Notes under the pieces: generated by a model | The model's input: only the letters and a program-made list of their open reading frames with translations | Database searches by the model: none | Told to the model about the DNA's origin: nothing | Position numbers and translations under genes: made by a program | Assembly (NCBI GenBank): GCA_018697195.1 | Contig: CM031864.1 | Coordinates: forward strand, 26,508,944 to 26,572,943 | Length of the DNA: 64,000 bases | Origin: Certhia americana | Lineage: Eukaryota; Chordata; Aves; Passeriformes; Certhiidae | Direction of reading: 5' to 3' | In this document: piece after piece, positions 1-12,062 of the stretch | Numbering within the stretch: position 1 is the first letter of the stretch | How the letters are laid out: every line of letters starts with the position of its first letter

Positions 1-1215
1 TGGGCAGGTGAGTGGGGAGGTCAAGCAGCTTCACAGAGGTCTGGACTCTTCAAAATTGTAGTAGGAGAAGCCCAATCTAAGCTCAGTGATGTTCAGACCC
101 AAACCCAGACCCCAAAATACAGAGGAACCCCCCTAAAACTATTCTTGAAGAATTTTCTGTCTTCAGCTAAAGTGAAAAAACAACTTTGTTCATAACTTTC
201 AGGTCTAAATCAAGATAAAAGTCAGCTGGACAGCTCAATGTTTTAAGGTAATTTTAATCTGATTCCCATCTTCTAAACTCATCTAAATTCATCTCCTTGG
301 AAATTTCAGATTTTTGTGTCATTAATATTTAGCAATGTACCTGTTGGAAAGTTCAATAAGTACATCTTGTAACACAGTGAAAACTTTTCCAGACTTCGCT
401 TTCCCACTTAATCTTGAAGGGAAACTCCAAGAGTGTTTTAAGGTATTTGATGATGCCCAGTGCATTTGGGCAAAGTCTGGAGTAAAACTCTGAAATTTTT
501 TATGGTAACTGTAGCTATTTTTGATGTGAAAAATAAGAAAAAAGCCTCACACACCTCTTTTCTTCTATTTTTTAAGTTGACTGTATAATTTACATTTTAA
601 GTGCTCATTAAGGTGAAAAATGTCAGTACTGCAGAAAGAGCAAATAAATTACCTTCATGTCTTTTTTTTCTTCCCTTTCTTATTATTAATCTGGAGACCA
701 CAGAAAGGGTATTCTCAATTAATCTGGGAATGAATTCATAACATGTCAAATCCCATGCTGCTTGCTCCAACCCCATTACAGTTCAGTTTAATTAGGCCTT
801 TCTCTCTGTCTGCAGATAGGAGCATTTGTAGTAGGCTTTAAAGTACTACCACTACTATTATATAGTTACTATTGTTTAAAATCAATTATGTTTTATGAAA
901 ATTTATTGCTCACAATGTTATTGCTCATACTGGAAAATCATAAGATTTCCTGTCTCCAGATGCTTTGCTGAAGTGTTTGCATTGCATTCAGCTCTTGAGA
1001 TTTCCAACATTCATGAAAGGAACATTCACAGCTTCCAAAAGCTCTTTTAGGGTGTTTAGAGGGGGTGTGGCTACTTAGAAATCAAAACTTCTGTTGTCTA
1101 ATGAAGTTTGAAAATCTTTTATCATGAATCAAGAGGTGAAACTAAAAATGTTTTTGACTTCAGGATCTGAAATCTTGTGGCACTTCACTTCAGAATCTTA
1201 CTTATTTCCCTCTTT
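1..1215. other. Intergenic or intronic DNA, no gene seen
   Basis: A+T-rich unique-looking sequence with short T tracts. No frame is long enough or protein-like enough to propose an exon, and I recognise no repeat family. Confidence 0.6.
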
Positions 1216-1365
1216 CCCCCCACAAAAAACCCCAAACCAGCCACCAAACAAACAAACAACCCCCCCCAAAAAAAACAAAAAAAAACCCCAAACCCCCAAA
1301 ACAAAAACAAAAACCAGCAAAAAAAACCCCATAAAAACAGACCCAAACCCCCTCCAAAAAATCAC
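1216..1365. repeat. A/C-only low-complexity tract
   Basis: About 150 bases made almost entirely of A and C on the plus strand, in CAAAA, CCCC and CAAA runs, with very few G or T. Short open frames on both strands are a by-product of the missing stop-codon letters. A second tract of the same character lies at 60110-60293. Confidence 0.85.
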
Positions 1366-3304
1366 TTCCAGCAATAGGCAGTAAGTCAACAAAAACATGT
1401 CCCATTTAGGTCAGTGGTATCAGGGTCTTAAAATATCCAGAGTTCCCAAGATCCCAATCCAACATTTTCCTGTCTACCAACTCGTACCTCATGTCCTTGA
1501 TTTGGGATTCATGATGGAATCTTACCACACAGAGTATCTGAGCCATGAAGTATTTGCACATTTCACAAAAATTTATTTCTCTGATGTTGCTTCCTAATTA
1601 ATTAGATATAAATATTACTCTCATTAAAGAAAACTCCTGCTTAACAAATCTTATTCACCTGAATTTTGGAAGATATTGTTTGTTCTAAAGAATAAATACA
1701 CAGATAAAACTCCAAATTCTAGAATTTTAAATAATTAAATTCTGCTTTAATTCCAATTCCACCTGTTTCTGTGCAGAACTCACTGCACACATTTTCTGTC
1801 ACAGACTTTTAGGTGTAAGTTTAATTTTTTTACAAAATTTTGTACAAACTTGAAAATTTAGTTCAGAGATATTTCAAAGAAAAAGCATCAGGTTTCATTC
1901 AACTCTTTTCCCTACCATTTGTGTTCACAGGGCTCCAAATACACAGACCTTGGATACCCCAATTATAAATGTCCTGTTTGAATAAAATACTATAAATTTC
2001 CTCAGTTAATTTACATCTTACTTAACTTGCTGAGAGGCATTTGTCCTTTTCCTGTGCTCAGAAACTGTGTTCAGTTGTTCACAATGAATGCAGATTCTCA
2101 CCCAGCTGTCTGTATTTTCTACATTCATTTTTTAAAATCTTAAATAAATTGGAGTTTTATAGGAACATGTGGATAATTATTTTCAAGATTTTATGGAGAG
2201 GAAACTAATCAAGAATTAATTCAAATGAACTTTAACTCCTATTTAAAATTTTTTCTTCATTTTCACACATTGTCTTTTATAATTTCTGATGGATCCTCTT
2301 GCCTGCTGGAGCAGGAAAGGTCTGTCATTAGTGTTAATCACAGTGAGGATTTCACAGTTCATAGAATGTTCAAGAAAGAAGTGCTCAGTAATTACACCTC
2401 CAGCCTGAGAAACAGCAACTAGTTGTGTCCTGTTCCCCGCTGAGGAAGTGTTTCCTGGTGACAGTAAATTGCTTTTATAATATAAAAATGTATGATGATG
2501 CAGCTAGAAAAAATTCCCACTGTGGGAACAAAGCAGTGAATAAACAGTGACACAAGATAAGGTGATTCTGCCTCTCTGTTCACTGTAAAAAGTGGTAAGT
2601 TACTATTCAATATACATTCAAAATATTCCAAGAAGATATTTCCAAAGGAAAGAGATTTCTTTTTCTCAAACAATTTTTCTAACTGCTTTTTATTAAATTT
2701 AAAGGATTAAAATGAATCCTTCAACCTGTTCATTGCTTAGTTTAAATGACCAAAATAAGTGGAGAAATTCAGTGTATTGCAGTAAATCATTGTGAGGGTG
2801 CTGTAAAAGGATCCACAGTGTTTGTCTTCCTCTTTCCCCACAGCGATGGAATCTCCAGCCAAATTCTGCCGTGAGTGTGAAGTTAACTCTGGCAATAATT
2901 GTTCGTGTCAGCCTGTTTGACAGGGGAGGCTGTTTTCCTCTAAATAGGGAATAAAGTAAGTTTGAATTCAGATTGAAACATTGTTGGGAGGAGGGGAAAT
3001 GTGGTCACTTGTTTATCAGCATTTTCACCATGATCACTACAGGGATACTTGGGGCAAAACAGGGCAAGGGAGCAATTCCTTCTCCTAGCAGTTGTAAGAC
3101 AAGATGCATTTCAGTGTTAGTTAAACTTTAAGGCACCCTAGGAACTCAGGATGAAACCTAATATTATCATTTCCATCAAAATTAAAGTCAGGCAGTGGTC
3201 AAGTTTTCTGCTTTTCATTGAAACCAGCTAATAAATGGTGACAGACCTGGTGAGAGTGAAACTGCCGCACCTTCCAAGGCTTCATGGGCTTTATATATAT
3301 ATAA
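1366..3304. other. Intergenic DNA, no gene seen
   Basis: A+T-rich sequence without a recognisable repeat. The longest frame is 84 codons (2419-2673, minus) and has no features of a known protein. Confidence 0.6.
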
Positions 3305-3336
3305 TCTTCAGAGAATTTTGTAAAATTCTCTGAAGA
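3305..3336. repeat. Perfect 15-bp inverted repeat, 2-nt spacer
   Basis: The left arm TCTTCAGAGAATTTT and the right arm AAAATTCTCTGAAGA are exact reverse complements separated by GT. The next pair outward does not match. A short TA run (TATATATATA) lies just upstream. It could extrude as a cruciform or be the remains of a small palindromic element; no flanking duplication is obvious. Confidence 0.9.
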
Positions 3337-3727
3337 GTTCTGGGGTTCTGCTCAATCAAACAATACAAAACCTTCCAAAGAAGATTCCTGGCTGTGGTGC
3401 AGTCGGATCAGAACACATCAGGTGACAAATGGCTGAGGAAGATGAAGAGTTTCATCAGCACTATGTTTAGCTGCAGAGAGAGTCAAATCCCAGTTAAATC
3501 CCAGCTTGTAGTGAGGATTGCAAGTTCAAAGTGACAATTGGAGGAAATCTGTGTCTAGATCTGGAGGTACTGATCCAAACCTGGAGGTATCAATCCTGCA
3601 GTGCAGCACCAGGGCTGACTTGGTGTTGTAGTGGCAGTTCATCAGCACAACAAAATGAGTGTGGGTCCCATTCCAGAAGGAGTCTGAACTCAGATTTCCT
3701 TGTTTGGCCTGTAGATGAGGAATGTGG
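3337..3727. other. Intergenic DNA, no gene seen
   Basis: Sequence between the palindrome and the CR1 copy. A 112-codon plus frame starting at 3531 runs into the CR1 and is not credible as a gene. Confidence 0.5.
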
Positions 3728-4059
3728 CCTTCCAGTGCCTAAAGGAGGTGAAAGCAAACATGGAGAGAGACTCTTTACTGGGGCCTGCAGGGACAGAACA
3801 AAGGGAATGGCTTGCCACTGCCAGAGGGCAGGGTCAGGTGGGATATTGGGAAGGAATTATTCCCTGTGAGGGTGCTGAGGCCCTGTCACAGGGTGCCCAA
3901 AGAAGCTGTGGCTGCCTCAGGACCCCTGTAAGTGTCCACAGCCAGGCTGGACAGGGCTTGGAACAACCTGGGCTAGTGGGAGGTGTCCCTCCCATGGCAG
4001 GGGATGGAACCGGGCTTTAAAGTCCTTTTCAACCCATAACATTCTGGGATTCTTTAAAT
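3728..4059 (+). mobile_element. CR1 LINE 3' fragment
   Basis: Reads in CR1 sense order: the 'cttccagtgcctaaaggagg' segment, a 'ggcttgccactgcc' segment, 'gggatattgggaagg', 'agaagctgtggctgcc', 'tggcaggggatgg' and a terminal 'cattctgggattcttt'. The 5' part is missing, as is usual for CR1. Scattered differences suggest moderate age. Confidence 0.9.
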
Positions 4060-4133
4060 GTCAGTGCTCATCAGAGACCTCCACCTGAGCTGCAGTTCAT
4101 CCCCACACAGTGTTTGGAAAGTTTGGACTCTCA

Positions 4134-4237
4134 CAGACACTTGTGTGAGTCCAAGATCTACTTTAGTTGCACTCCAGGGTNNNNNNNNNNCAGACACTTG
4201 TGTGAGTCCAAGATCTACTTTAGTTGCACTCCAGGGT
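4134..4237. repeat. 47-bp exact direct repeat flanking a gap
   Basis: Bases 4134-4180 and 4191-4237 are identical over all 47 positions and abut the N run on both sides. This is the signature of two contig ends that overlap but were never merged, not of a biological tandem duplication. Confidence 0.93.
4181..4190. other. Assembly gap (10 N), probably spurious
   Basis: Ten N placeholders between two copies of the same 47 bases. The true sequence most likely contains one copy and no gap, so the window would be about 57 bases shorter here. Confidence 0.9.
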
Positions 4238-6186
4238 TGCCAGAGCATATCCACGAGCTTGGACAAGAAGGACAACCAGAGAGTAAATTGTTAGATTTAC
4301 AGTATCTAAAACATGTGGAGAACATGCAGAAATGAAGAGATTTTCTATGCTTGAAAGAGAAAGTCAGACTAACTTTGTGAGGAGACGGTTTAGTGGTCAA
4401 CATGGTGGTTCTGGATTTCCAGTTGGATTTACTGAACTTAAATGTCTTTTCCCACCCTGACAATTCTGTGAGTCTGTCACAGCCAAGTAAGAACTCTTTG
4501 TATTCCTGAAAACACAGGAGCTCTCCAGTTTCAAGTTGGGAGTACAGAGCATTTCACCCATTAGCCTTCAGTGTCAGATCAGTATTTTCAAGTGTGAAAC
4601 TGAGTATTTTGAGTTCTGGATAAAGCTTTCTTCAAAAAAAAAAATTAAAAAAAAAAAAAAAAAGAATTTTGCATAGGAGTATTTGCCAGCTTCTCCTAGG
4701 TGAAATTTCAGGTTCCTCATACAGCAGAACCTAATAATGGCTCATAATGTCTCATCCTTTTGAGAGCTGAAAACCAGCCCTCAAGTAACACAAGAACACA
4801 TCTTCTCTTAAAATCAGAGCTAACAGATAACAAAAAATTATTAAAAATTATTAAAAATTGGTCTTTTATATCTATCTATATATATTAAATATATAATAAT
4901 ATATCAAAGTTGGGGATTTTGTCCTATTTCTCCTCATTTGGCACACTGACAGTGTTTTTCCTCGGAATTTTAAGGAGCCAAAAAAAAAAAATTCCCTGCA
5001 ATCTTGTCATTGGCAGATATGTCATTTTAATGTAAAGGAGGTCAAACATAATTCTAAACCAGCAATAACAAGAAATGTGATGGGAAGGAATTTTCAATTT
5101 CTCATCTTCAAAAACTTTGTTTATTCACAAATATTTTAAATGCAATAAGGAAAAAGCTCAATACTTTTTTTTTTTTTTTAGGGGGGAAAAAAGTATATAA
5201 CAATTGTATTCTCCAGAAGGCGCAAACCACTGCATTTTAGTTGGAATAATATAATGTCATCCCCTTGCGCATGGTCCTTCATTCCATTTTTCTTGTTTCT
5301 TAGATGGTGTGAGAGTCCTCAAAATGGGAAATGTCTCCAAAAAGTTGGCTTGAATGTACTAAAAACCATATAAAATACAGATTTTTTTTCTGTTTTAAGC
5401 TGAGCCTGGTATTAAAATTTTTTCACAATCAGTCATTTCCTTGAAAAGTTTAAAAATAATCCCTAAGATGAAATATGTTACAGAAAACTTACATGTGGCA
5501 AGAAATAATGCAGTGCTCATCTTTCTAGGGCCTGTAAACTTTGAGGGTATGAAAATAACTCCTGACAGAGAAGTGATTTTAATAGGTCAAAATAAGAATG
5601 GATGAGGGACTTTTTGCTTCCCTCACTTCATTTTTTCCAGTGAGTCCTGAATTATCAGAGGCAAAGGCTGTGACAGCTAATTCAACATTTGCCAGCACAG
5701 GAAAAACTTCTGAAGGACAGCAGGAAATAGGACCTGTGAGAAATAGAAATAGTTGATTAGTAAGGAGGTACAATCACATCCCTGGGGTGTACAGTGAATA
5801 TTTGAGGTGCTTGAATTTCCCACCCATTTAAGAAAAAGCTCTTTAGAGAAACGCAGGGAAAAGAAAATTTCATGTAGCTGCTTTCAAAGTTAATATATTG
5901 ATGTGAGAGTTTAATGGGATTTTCCCTCTTCTGTTCAGTCTCTTGTTCTTTTACCTGTACTGCAGTATGTGAATAATCTATTTTCAATCCAAACAAACAA
6001 TTTATATCCATGGATAAATTTATGTTATGCTCATCCTGAATTTTCAGTGCTATTCTATCATTACATCTCACAGATACCATGAGCAGGGTTCAGCAATTCC
6101 ATATCCTCCTTCCAAGAACATTACAGTGGGCACTTGGAATAACACATGAACATTCCTGGAAAACAAGCCCAGCTCTAGAGCAAAAA
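4238..6186. other. A+T-rich intergenic DNA with simple repeats
   Basis: Contains A11-TT-A17 (4634-4663), a TA-rich stretch (about 4862-4904) and T15 (5165-5179). Minus-strand frames of 64 and 107 codons at 5579-6080 show no domain or composition that would support a gene. Confidence 0.6.
4634..4663. repeat. Poly(A) tract
   Basis: Eleven A, two T, then seventeen A. No LINE or retrocopy body is recognisable on its 5' side, so it is recorded only as a simple repeat. Confidence 0.9.
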
Positions 6187-6432
6187 ATGGCAGAGTGCAG
6201 GATTAGATGGGCTATTGGAAGGAATTGTTCCCTGTGATGGTAGGAACACCCTCACACAGGGTGCCCAGAGAAGCTGTGGCTGCCCCTGAATCCCTGAAAG
6301 TGTCCAAGGCCAGGTGAGATGGGGCTTGGAGCACCCTGGGATAGTGAAAGGTGTTCCTGCCCACAGCAGGGGATGGCACTGGGTGGACTTTAAAGTTCTT
6401 TCTGACCCAAACTCAGGGATTCTGGTATTCCA
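6187..6432 (+). mobile_element. CR1 LINE 3' fragment
   Basis: Starts near the 'ttagatgggctattgg' module and runs through the 'gcccagagaagctgtggctg' core and 'ggccaggtgagatggggctt' to a 3' end reading 'attctggtattccatgattc'. Only the last ~245 bases of the element are present. Confidence 0.9.
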
Positions 6433-7589
6433 TGATTCATATCTTTAGCACCAAATTGGTGCTGGAGGTGCTCAGCACCCACCTCAGTGGGCTGCTGGTC
6501 CACTTTGCCTGACTTCAGAAGGATTTTCCCTTTTCGTTTTGAACACCCTGGCAAACACAGAGCCTCTCAGCCCACACCATTCCCCTCTCTGTGAGCACAA
6601 AACATTCACAGCCTCACAAGGCTGGGTTGCCACCCCATGTGCTGCAGCTCCTGTGAGGCCTGATCAGGGAGCCCGGGCAGCTCTGCACAGATCTCCTGGC
6701 AATTGCTCAGTTGGGAACAAGCAGGAGCCTGAGACTGCAGAGACAAACCAAGCAGCTGCTTTGCTCTGAACCCCAAGGACAGGCAGTGTCCAGCATGGCA
6801 GACTGTGGGATCCTGCAGTTTTTAGCTGGATGGTGGCTGTTGCCCAGCACGTGTTCTCTCAGGCTCATTGTCTCAGTAGATTTTCAGCAAGGCAGCAGAG
6901 CTGCATTTGCAAATGCATTTTAGTGCTGCAGCACCTCTGGGGGCACCTGACACAGTGAGTGGGATCCAATCTCCTGGCAGGAAAATCACTGTGAGCCTCA
7001 CAATGAGTTCCACAGAACAGCCTGGGAGATGCTCCCCTGAAGAACAGGGAGTTCTGCAAAACCTACTTGGCATGGCTGAGAGCACTCCTTCCTGCCGAGA
7101 TCCTACAGAATGATCCCTGCATCAGGGCAGCTCCCTAGGAGAACAACTGGACACAAAAAAGGGGTTTTTGCATCAAACAACCGCCTTGTGCCACAAGTCA
7201 CAAGGACTTGGTGTCCATTCATCCCTCCTGGCCCAGGCAGAGCCTTTCTCCTCTGCCCCACACCGCACACACTGCACCACCCCAGCAACCAGAAGGCTTC
7301 AGCCTACAGGATTTCCCCCCCAAATCAATGACTGCAGTGCTATGAAAACTACAAGCACTTCAGATTTATCAATTCAATCATTTTATTTCAGTACAAGCAT
7401 CTTATCTAGCCTGTTCTAAATTAACAACAGCAAAGATCGTATTATCTTATATTCTAGCACCATTCTCTACTAACATCTATACCTACTCTAATGTACCGAA
7501 TTTAACTGCAATAATTCTTCTAGTTCTGCTCCTCAAGGTCTTCAGGCAGCAGCTATGATGGCACCTTCGTCATGAGCCTCCCAACCATT
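6433..7589. other. Moderately GC-rich DNA, no gene assigned
   Basis: GC content rises here relative to the left flank. Several frames of 60-83 codons overlap on both strands (6539-7419), which is expected when stop codons are rarer. I see no consistent splice-bounded exon. It adjoins the coding-like relic to the right and may share its origin. Confidence 0.45.
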
Positions 7590-7690
7590 CAGTAGATCAA
7601 CACTGTCACTGAGCTTGATGTCATTTGCAAAATGACTGAGAGTGCCCTTGATTGCCTTGTCCAGGTCACTGATGAAAATGTCAATTCCAT
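7590..7690 (-). mobile_element. CR1 LINE reverse-transcriptase relic
   Basis: On the minus strand the translation contains a run like ISDLDKAIKGTLSHFANDIK, which corresponds to the CR1 ORF2 segment around the FADD-type catalytic motif. The motif is changed (FAND), so the fragment is inactive. It sits at the 3' end, in minus sense, of the coding-like relic and shares an open frame with it, so part of that frame is LINE-derived. Confidence 0.7.
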
Positions 7691-7699
7691 AGTCAGGTT

Positions 7700-9390
7700 C
7701 CTGATTACTCAGGAAAAACCTTTGACTTGCTTTGCCTCTTGCTTTGCCACTTGCTTTGCTGTGTCTTGTCTCCTGGTCAGGTCCAGTCTGCACGGGGACA
7801 GCTGCAGTTGAGTGCAGGCCTTGCAGATGCTCAAATGACCACCTGGCCGTCTCCAGCAACTCTTTCTCCCACCAAGTGGTGCCCAGGACAGCCTCCATTT
7901 CTCCACCATACATCTCTGTATCTTCCATTTGGGACAGGCTTTGTGCTTCTGACCTCTGACTTCTGATTCCTGTGTCAATGTACAGGAGAGGTGGGTTCAC
8001 AGGAGATGGGCAGATCAGGGCTGCCTCCAGCTGATCCAAACCATTCTCTGTGAGTGTGCAGACTTCAGAGGCCCAGCTCTCTGCCCAGGACTTGCATGGC
8101 AGGGACCATGAGGCACTCTCTCACTACTCTGGCTTAGGTCTTTGGTCTCTACCCAAGCCTCATGTGACAGGGAAACTAAGCTGCTCTCTTCCCTGGTCAT
8201 CCTGCTTGGCTCTGTGTCTTCTGGCCATGCCTCAGATTGGAGGGACCCTGAGGCACTCTCCTTCTCAGTGCTCCTGTTCAGGTTTGTGTCTTCTGCCCAC
8301 TCTGTGGATGGGCCAGACCTGAGCTCCTCACAGCAGGACCCCTCCTCTCCCTGTAGCCCTGCCAGGAGTGCCTTTGCTGCTGGCCCTGCCCACAGTCCTA
8401 GATCTTCCTGCTGGTTGGGTAAGGGACTGGAGGGATAGCAGGGGCTGTGTGGGGCCACTGCCCAGCTCTCTGCTGCTGCTGTCTTGTGCACCAGAGGCAG
8501 AAGTTGCTGTCTTTGACAACTCTTGTGCCTGGGCAGTGACACTCGCTGCTCCTCATCCAATGGAGCTCTGGCCAGGGCAGCTGCTGGGGCAGGAGATGTG
8601 CTGGGCAGGTCAGTATCTGCCTTATCTGCCTCCAGTGAGCAAGGCTCCACCATGAGCACCAGGCAAAGGGTGTGGACCCAAAGGGTGTGGATGCTGACGT
8701 CGTTCATCTTCTTGTGCCTCCACTCTTGGGCCTTGCTGTCTTCCCCATGGGACACTGATTGATCTGTGTCTTGGAGGAACAGCTTTAGGAGTTATCCTGG
8801 GCCACTGTAAGACTCTAGTTTGTGCAGGTCACAAGAACCGGACTCTGAGAGGTTCTCTTCCCTGTCACTCCCAGCTTGGCAAGCATCAGACCAGTGCTGC
8901 TTCTCACTTCATAGTTCTTTGAGGAGTGCCCTCACTGCTGGCTCTACCCACAGCCCCAGCTCTTCCAGCTGGCAGGGGGAGGGACTGGGAATGCGGCAGC
9001 AGTCCATAAGCCAGTGTGAAGCTGAGACCTTTGTCCCACTGTGAGGGGCTGTTCTGGGCAGAGCTGGGTCATGTCCTGTGGCTGTGAATGGGGGAAGGTT
9101 CCATGCTGTTTCCATGCCTTGTGTGGCCTCAAGGGGTACCTTTCTTCTCCACTGGTACTGCTTGTGTCTGTTCCCTCTTCTCCTTGGGATAGCTCTTTGT
9201 GGCTGTCCACTTCGCAGTGTTTGTCTACGATGACACTGGCCCTCTTCTCCAGATTGGGTATCTTTTCAGAGTGACAAATCAATGACTGCAAATGAAAGCA
9301 GAACATGTGCCACAGCTTTAGAAAAGTGTGTGTTTTTACATCATACACAGCTGTAAAGTTGTCAAAGGCATCGCTGCAGGCTGAATTCAT
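7700..9390 (-). pseudogene. Coding-like relic of unknown identity
   Basis: Three minus-strand open stretches follow one another in three different frames: 8944-9390 (148 codons), 8015-8755 (246 codons) and 7542-8039 (165 codons). The text looks like one protein broken by frameshifts: acidic, Ser/Glu/Pro-rich segments, a duplicated block around 'LEELGLW' (near 8950) and 'QEDLGLW' (near 8400), and 24-residue repeats beginning EAW-P/V-E. The last frame ends in a CR1 reverse-transcriptase relic. I do not recognise the family. It may be a decayed lineage-specific gene, one large repetitive exon, or a retrocopy. A GC-rich stretch that is open by chance is a weaker explanation because the repeats stay in register. 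Confidence 0.45.
8102..8310 (-). repeat. Degenerate ~70-bp tandem repeat
   Basis: Three units begin near 8102, 8170 and 8242 with a shared 'gggacc.tgaggcactctc'-like start; spacings are 68 and 72 bases. On the minus strand each unit encodes about 24 residues. More diverged copies seem to lie near 8720, 8850 and 9150. The repeat is internal to the coding-like relic. Confidence 0.6.
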
Positions 9391-9811
9391 TTATAAATAA
9401 TTACAAGTTACAAAGAATTGTGGAAAATGTTAAAAAAATTCAAGACCATCACTTCATTGGTGTCTATTAACTGTGTTAATTGCACACTCAACAGACAATT
9501 CCCTCCTAAAATCAGGCTAGAGGGGCCACTGAAAAATGCAGAGGTTCTTGCACATCAGACGTGCAACACCAAATTTAGGATCAAGAACTCTGGGCATATT
9601 GGGAAAAGGGGTTTGCTTCCATCATCATTAAGAATCCCATCATTTGCCCCTTTATAATGCAGAGTAAACCACAGGAGAACTAACAAGATTCAGGAGGCAA
9701 AGGAGAAAACTATAGAGATGAGGTGTTGGAAAACAATTTCAAAATGGCTGAAATCTTCACATAACTCCAATTTAACCTGGGAAATTACAAGAGGAAATAA
9801 TGGTGAATATT
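9391..9811. other. Intergenic DNA, no gene seen
   Basis: A+T-rich stretch between the coding-like relic and the next CR1 copy. Only a 79-codon plus frame is open, with no recognisable feature. Confidence 0.55.
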
Positions 9812-10063
9812 CCAGTGGAGGAGGGTAGGGTCAGATGGGATATTGGGAAGGAATTGTTCTTGTAGAGGGTAGGGAGGCCCTGGCACAGGGTGCCCAGAGA
9901 AGCTGTGGCTATCCCTGGATCTCTGGGAATGTCCAGTGCCAGGTTGGATGGGGCTTGGAGCAATCTGGGACAATGGAAGGTGTCCCTGCCCATGGCATGG
10001 GATGGGATAAGATGGTCTTGAAATTCTTTTCTAACCCAAAGCAGTCTGGGATTTTGTGATTTA
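9812..10063 (+). mobile_element. CR1 LINE 3' fragment
   Basis: Contains 'tcagatgggatattgggaag', the 'agagaagctgtggct' core and 'gccaggttggatggggcttg', then ends in 'cagtctgggattttgtga'. It is cut on its 5' side just upstream of the 'gatattggg' module. Confidence 0.9.
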
Positions 10064-11611
10064 TCCCTGTTCTAGAGAATTGGCTAAAAGGGAAGAAGCT
10101 GATGGATATTCAGATCTGTCCATGTCCAGAAGCAATAGATCATTTCATCTTCTGCAAATTGCTTAAAGGAGGTTTGTAGAGGCTGGTTTGTTTAGCTTTC
10201 CCAAAGAAAGAGATATCTTTTACTCATTTAGCCATTGAAATCGAGTTCTTTAAGTTTGTAGATCTTTCATCTGGAAGATGGAGTTCTTTCTATAGGCAAA
10301 CCCTGTAATTTAACCATGTAAGGCCAATTTCAGATCCACTTAGACACAGAAAAGGTCTGAACTAACAAACAAAGCATTAAAATAGATTGTGTAGCTGATA
10401 TAGTCACTGGCAGGACACAGCTGGAGTTTATTATTTGTGTTTTCAGAGAAACATTGCTCTCAAATCTCTCTGTTTTGATGTAGTGCTTTTGGTTCAGTAG
10501 TGTCAGCATTGCTTGAAGTTGATTGACTCCACTCCTGCTGCAGGATACAAAATATATACAAAAAAAAAGGAAAATTTGCTTCTGAAGAGGCTTGAGCTGG
10601 AACAACACCAGGCACAGTGATTAATAAATGATAGATTTTGGAGCAGCCCAATATATTTCAGAAATACCACTGTTCTGCCAGGTGCCTGTGCAATACACCA
10701 TCCTCATATCTGAGAAGAAGAAAAGTAGAAAACAGCCAACTAACTTTAAGATATCTGCATGAAGAAGAGTGGCTTTAAGATTTCCAAAAAGCTTGTTTGC
10801 TTCAGTAAGAGTTTTTTGGGACAATGAAAGACTTTCTGATCTGTTTGACTTGTAAATATACTGTTTTTCATATTCAGGGAGGGCAAATGATGTGTCATCT
10901 TAAAAAGTCTATTAAATCTTCTCTTACTTAAAGCAGAAATGCAATCTGGAAGGAGTTCCTCTAAAGACAGAAGGGAGGTTGAGATGGGTCTCTCCAGGGA
11001 ATTCCTTGGCATCACAAACACAGCCCTTAGCTTAGACAAAGGGGGGAAGAGCTCTCAAATGAAGTGATGCTGATTTGAAAATAGAATGTGAAAGGAATAC
11101 AGGGAATAAAAATAAATTTTCAGCTATACACCAAAGTCATTACAATCCTGAAAAGAACTGGAAATCCTGCCTGTTTCTTGGTAGAATCCTTCTCCTCAAT
11201 AGGTACAGCTGTGTGGCTCTTCCCCCTAGGGGAGACTAGGGAAAAGCAGAAGGTGACACTCCCCTGTATGGAAAGTCAGGGGTTGGAGGCACAAAAAGAA
11301 AGGGAACAGCACTCACCTGGCAATGTGAGGCTGATGTTTTGGCATCAGCCAGAGAGACTGACCAGAGCACTCTCCAAAAAGGGGCTGAACATTCTCTAAA
11401 CATGGGGTTAGTGCAGGTTTAGCTGTATCACACTTTGATCAGTCTGTTTTTCTTCATTTCTTTTGTCTACTCCTGCACATATTTGTGTGAATGTCAGGAA
11501 ATTTTCTATTCATAGTTTTGTGGAGAAAACACCACTTCTTTATTGTGTAAGAGGTGTGGATGAAGAAAGGAAATTTGAAGGGGAAAGAGTGTGGACAGGA
11601 ATAAAAGGAGA
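10064..11611. other. Intergenic DNA, no gene seen
   Basis: A+T-rich with no repeat I can name. Frames reach 103 codons (11088-11399, plus) but are not protein-like. Confidence 0.6.
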
Positions 11612-12062
11612 GAATCAGAGAATCATTTAGGGTGGAAAGGAACCCCAAGTCCAACCTTTGACCAAGCACCCCCATGCTCACTAAACCCTGGCCCCAAGTT
11701 TCATTGTTTTTTTAACACCTCCAGGGGCAACGATTCCACCCCTGCCCTCAGCAACCCATTCCAATGCATTACAGCTCTTTCAGTAAAGAAATTTTTCCCA
11801 GTATCCAGGCTGACCCTCCCCTGGCACAGCCTGAGACCATTTCCTCTCCTCCTGTCCCCATTCCCTGGGAGCAGAGCCCGACACACCACACCCCCCTGGC
11901 TGTCCCCTCCTGTCAGGGAGTTGTGCAGAGCCAGAAGGTCTCCCCTGAGCCTCCTTTTCTCCAGGATGAGCCCCTTTCCCAGCTCCCTCAGCCACTCCTG
12001 GTGCTCCAATCCCTTTCCCAGCTCCATTCCCTTCCCTGGACATGCTCCAGCCCCTCTATGGA
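11612..12062 (-). mobile_element. CR1 LINE fragment
   Basis: Read on the plus strand it starts with the inverted CR1 end 'cagagaatcatttagggtgg', followed by 'agtccaacctttgacc' and 'ctcccctggcacagcctgag', then the 'gtcagggagttgtgcagagc' and 'tccctggacatgctccagcc' segments. It belongs to a different CR1 subfamily from the copies with the 'agaagctgtggctg' core and resembles the copy at 50556-51260. An A-rich stretch follows it. Confidence 0.88.

Noticed and set aside
4134..4237. Biological tandem duplication of 47 bp
   Set aside because: The copies abut an N gap on both sides with no divergence, which fits unmerged contig overlap better.
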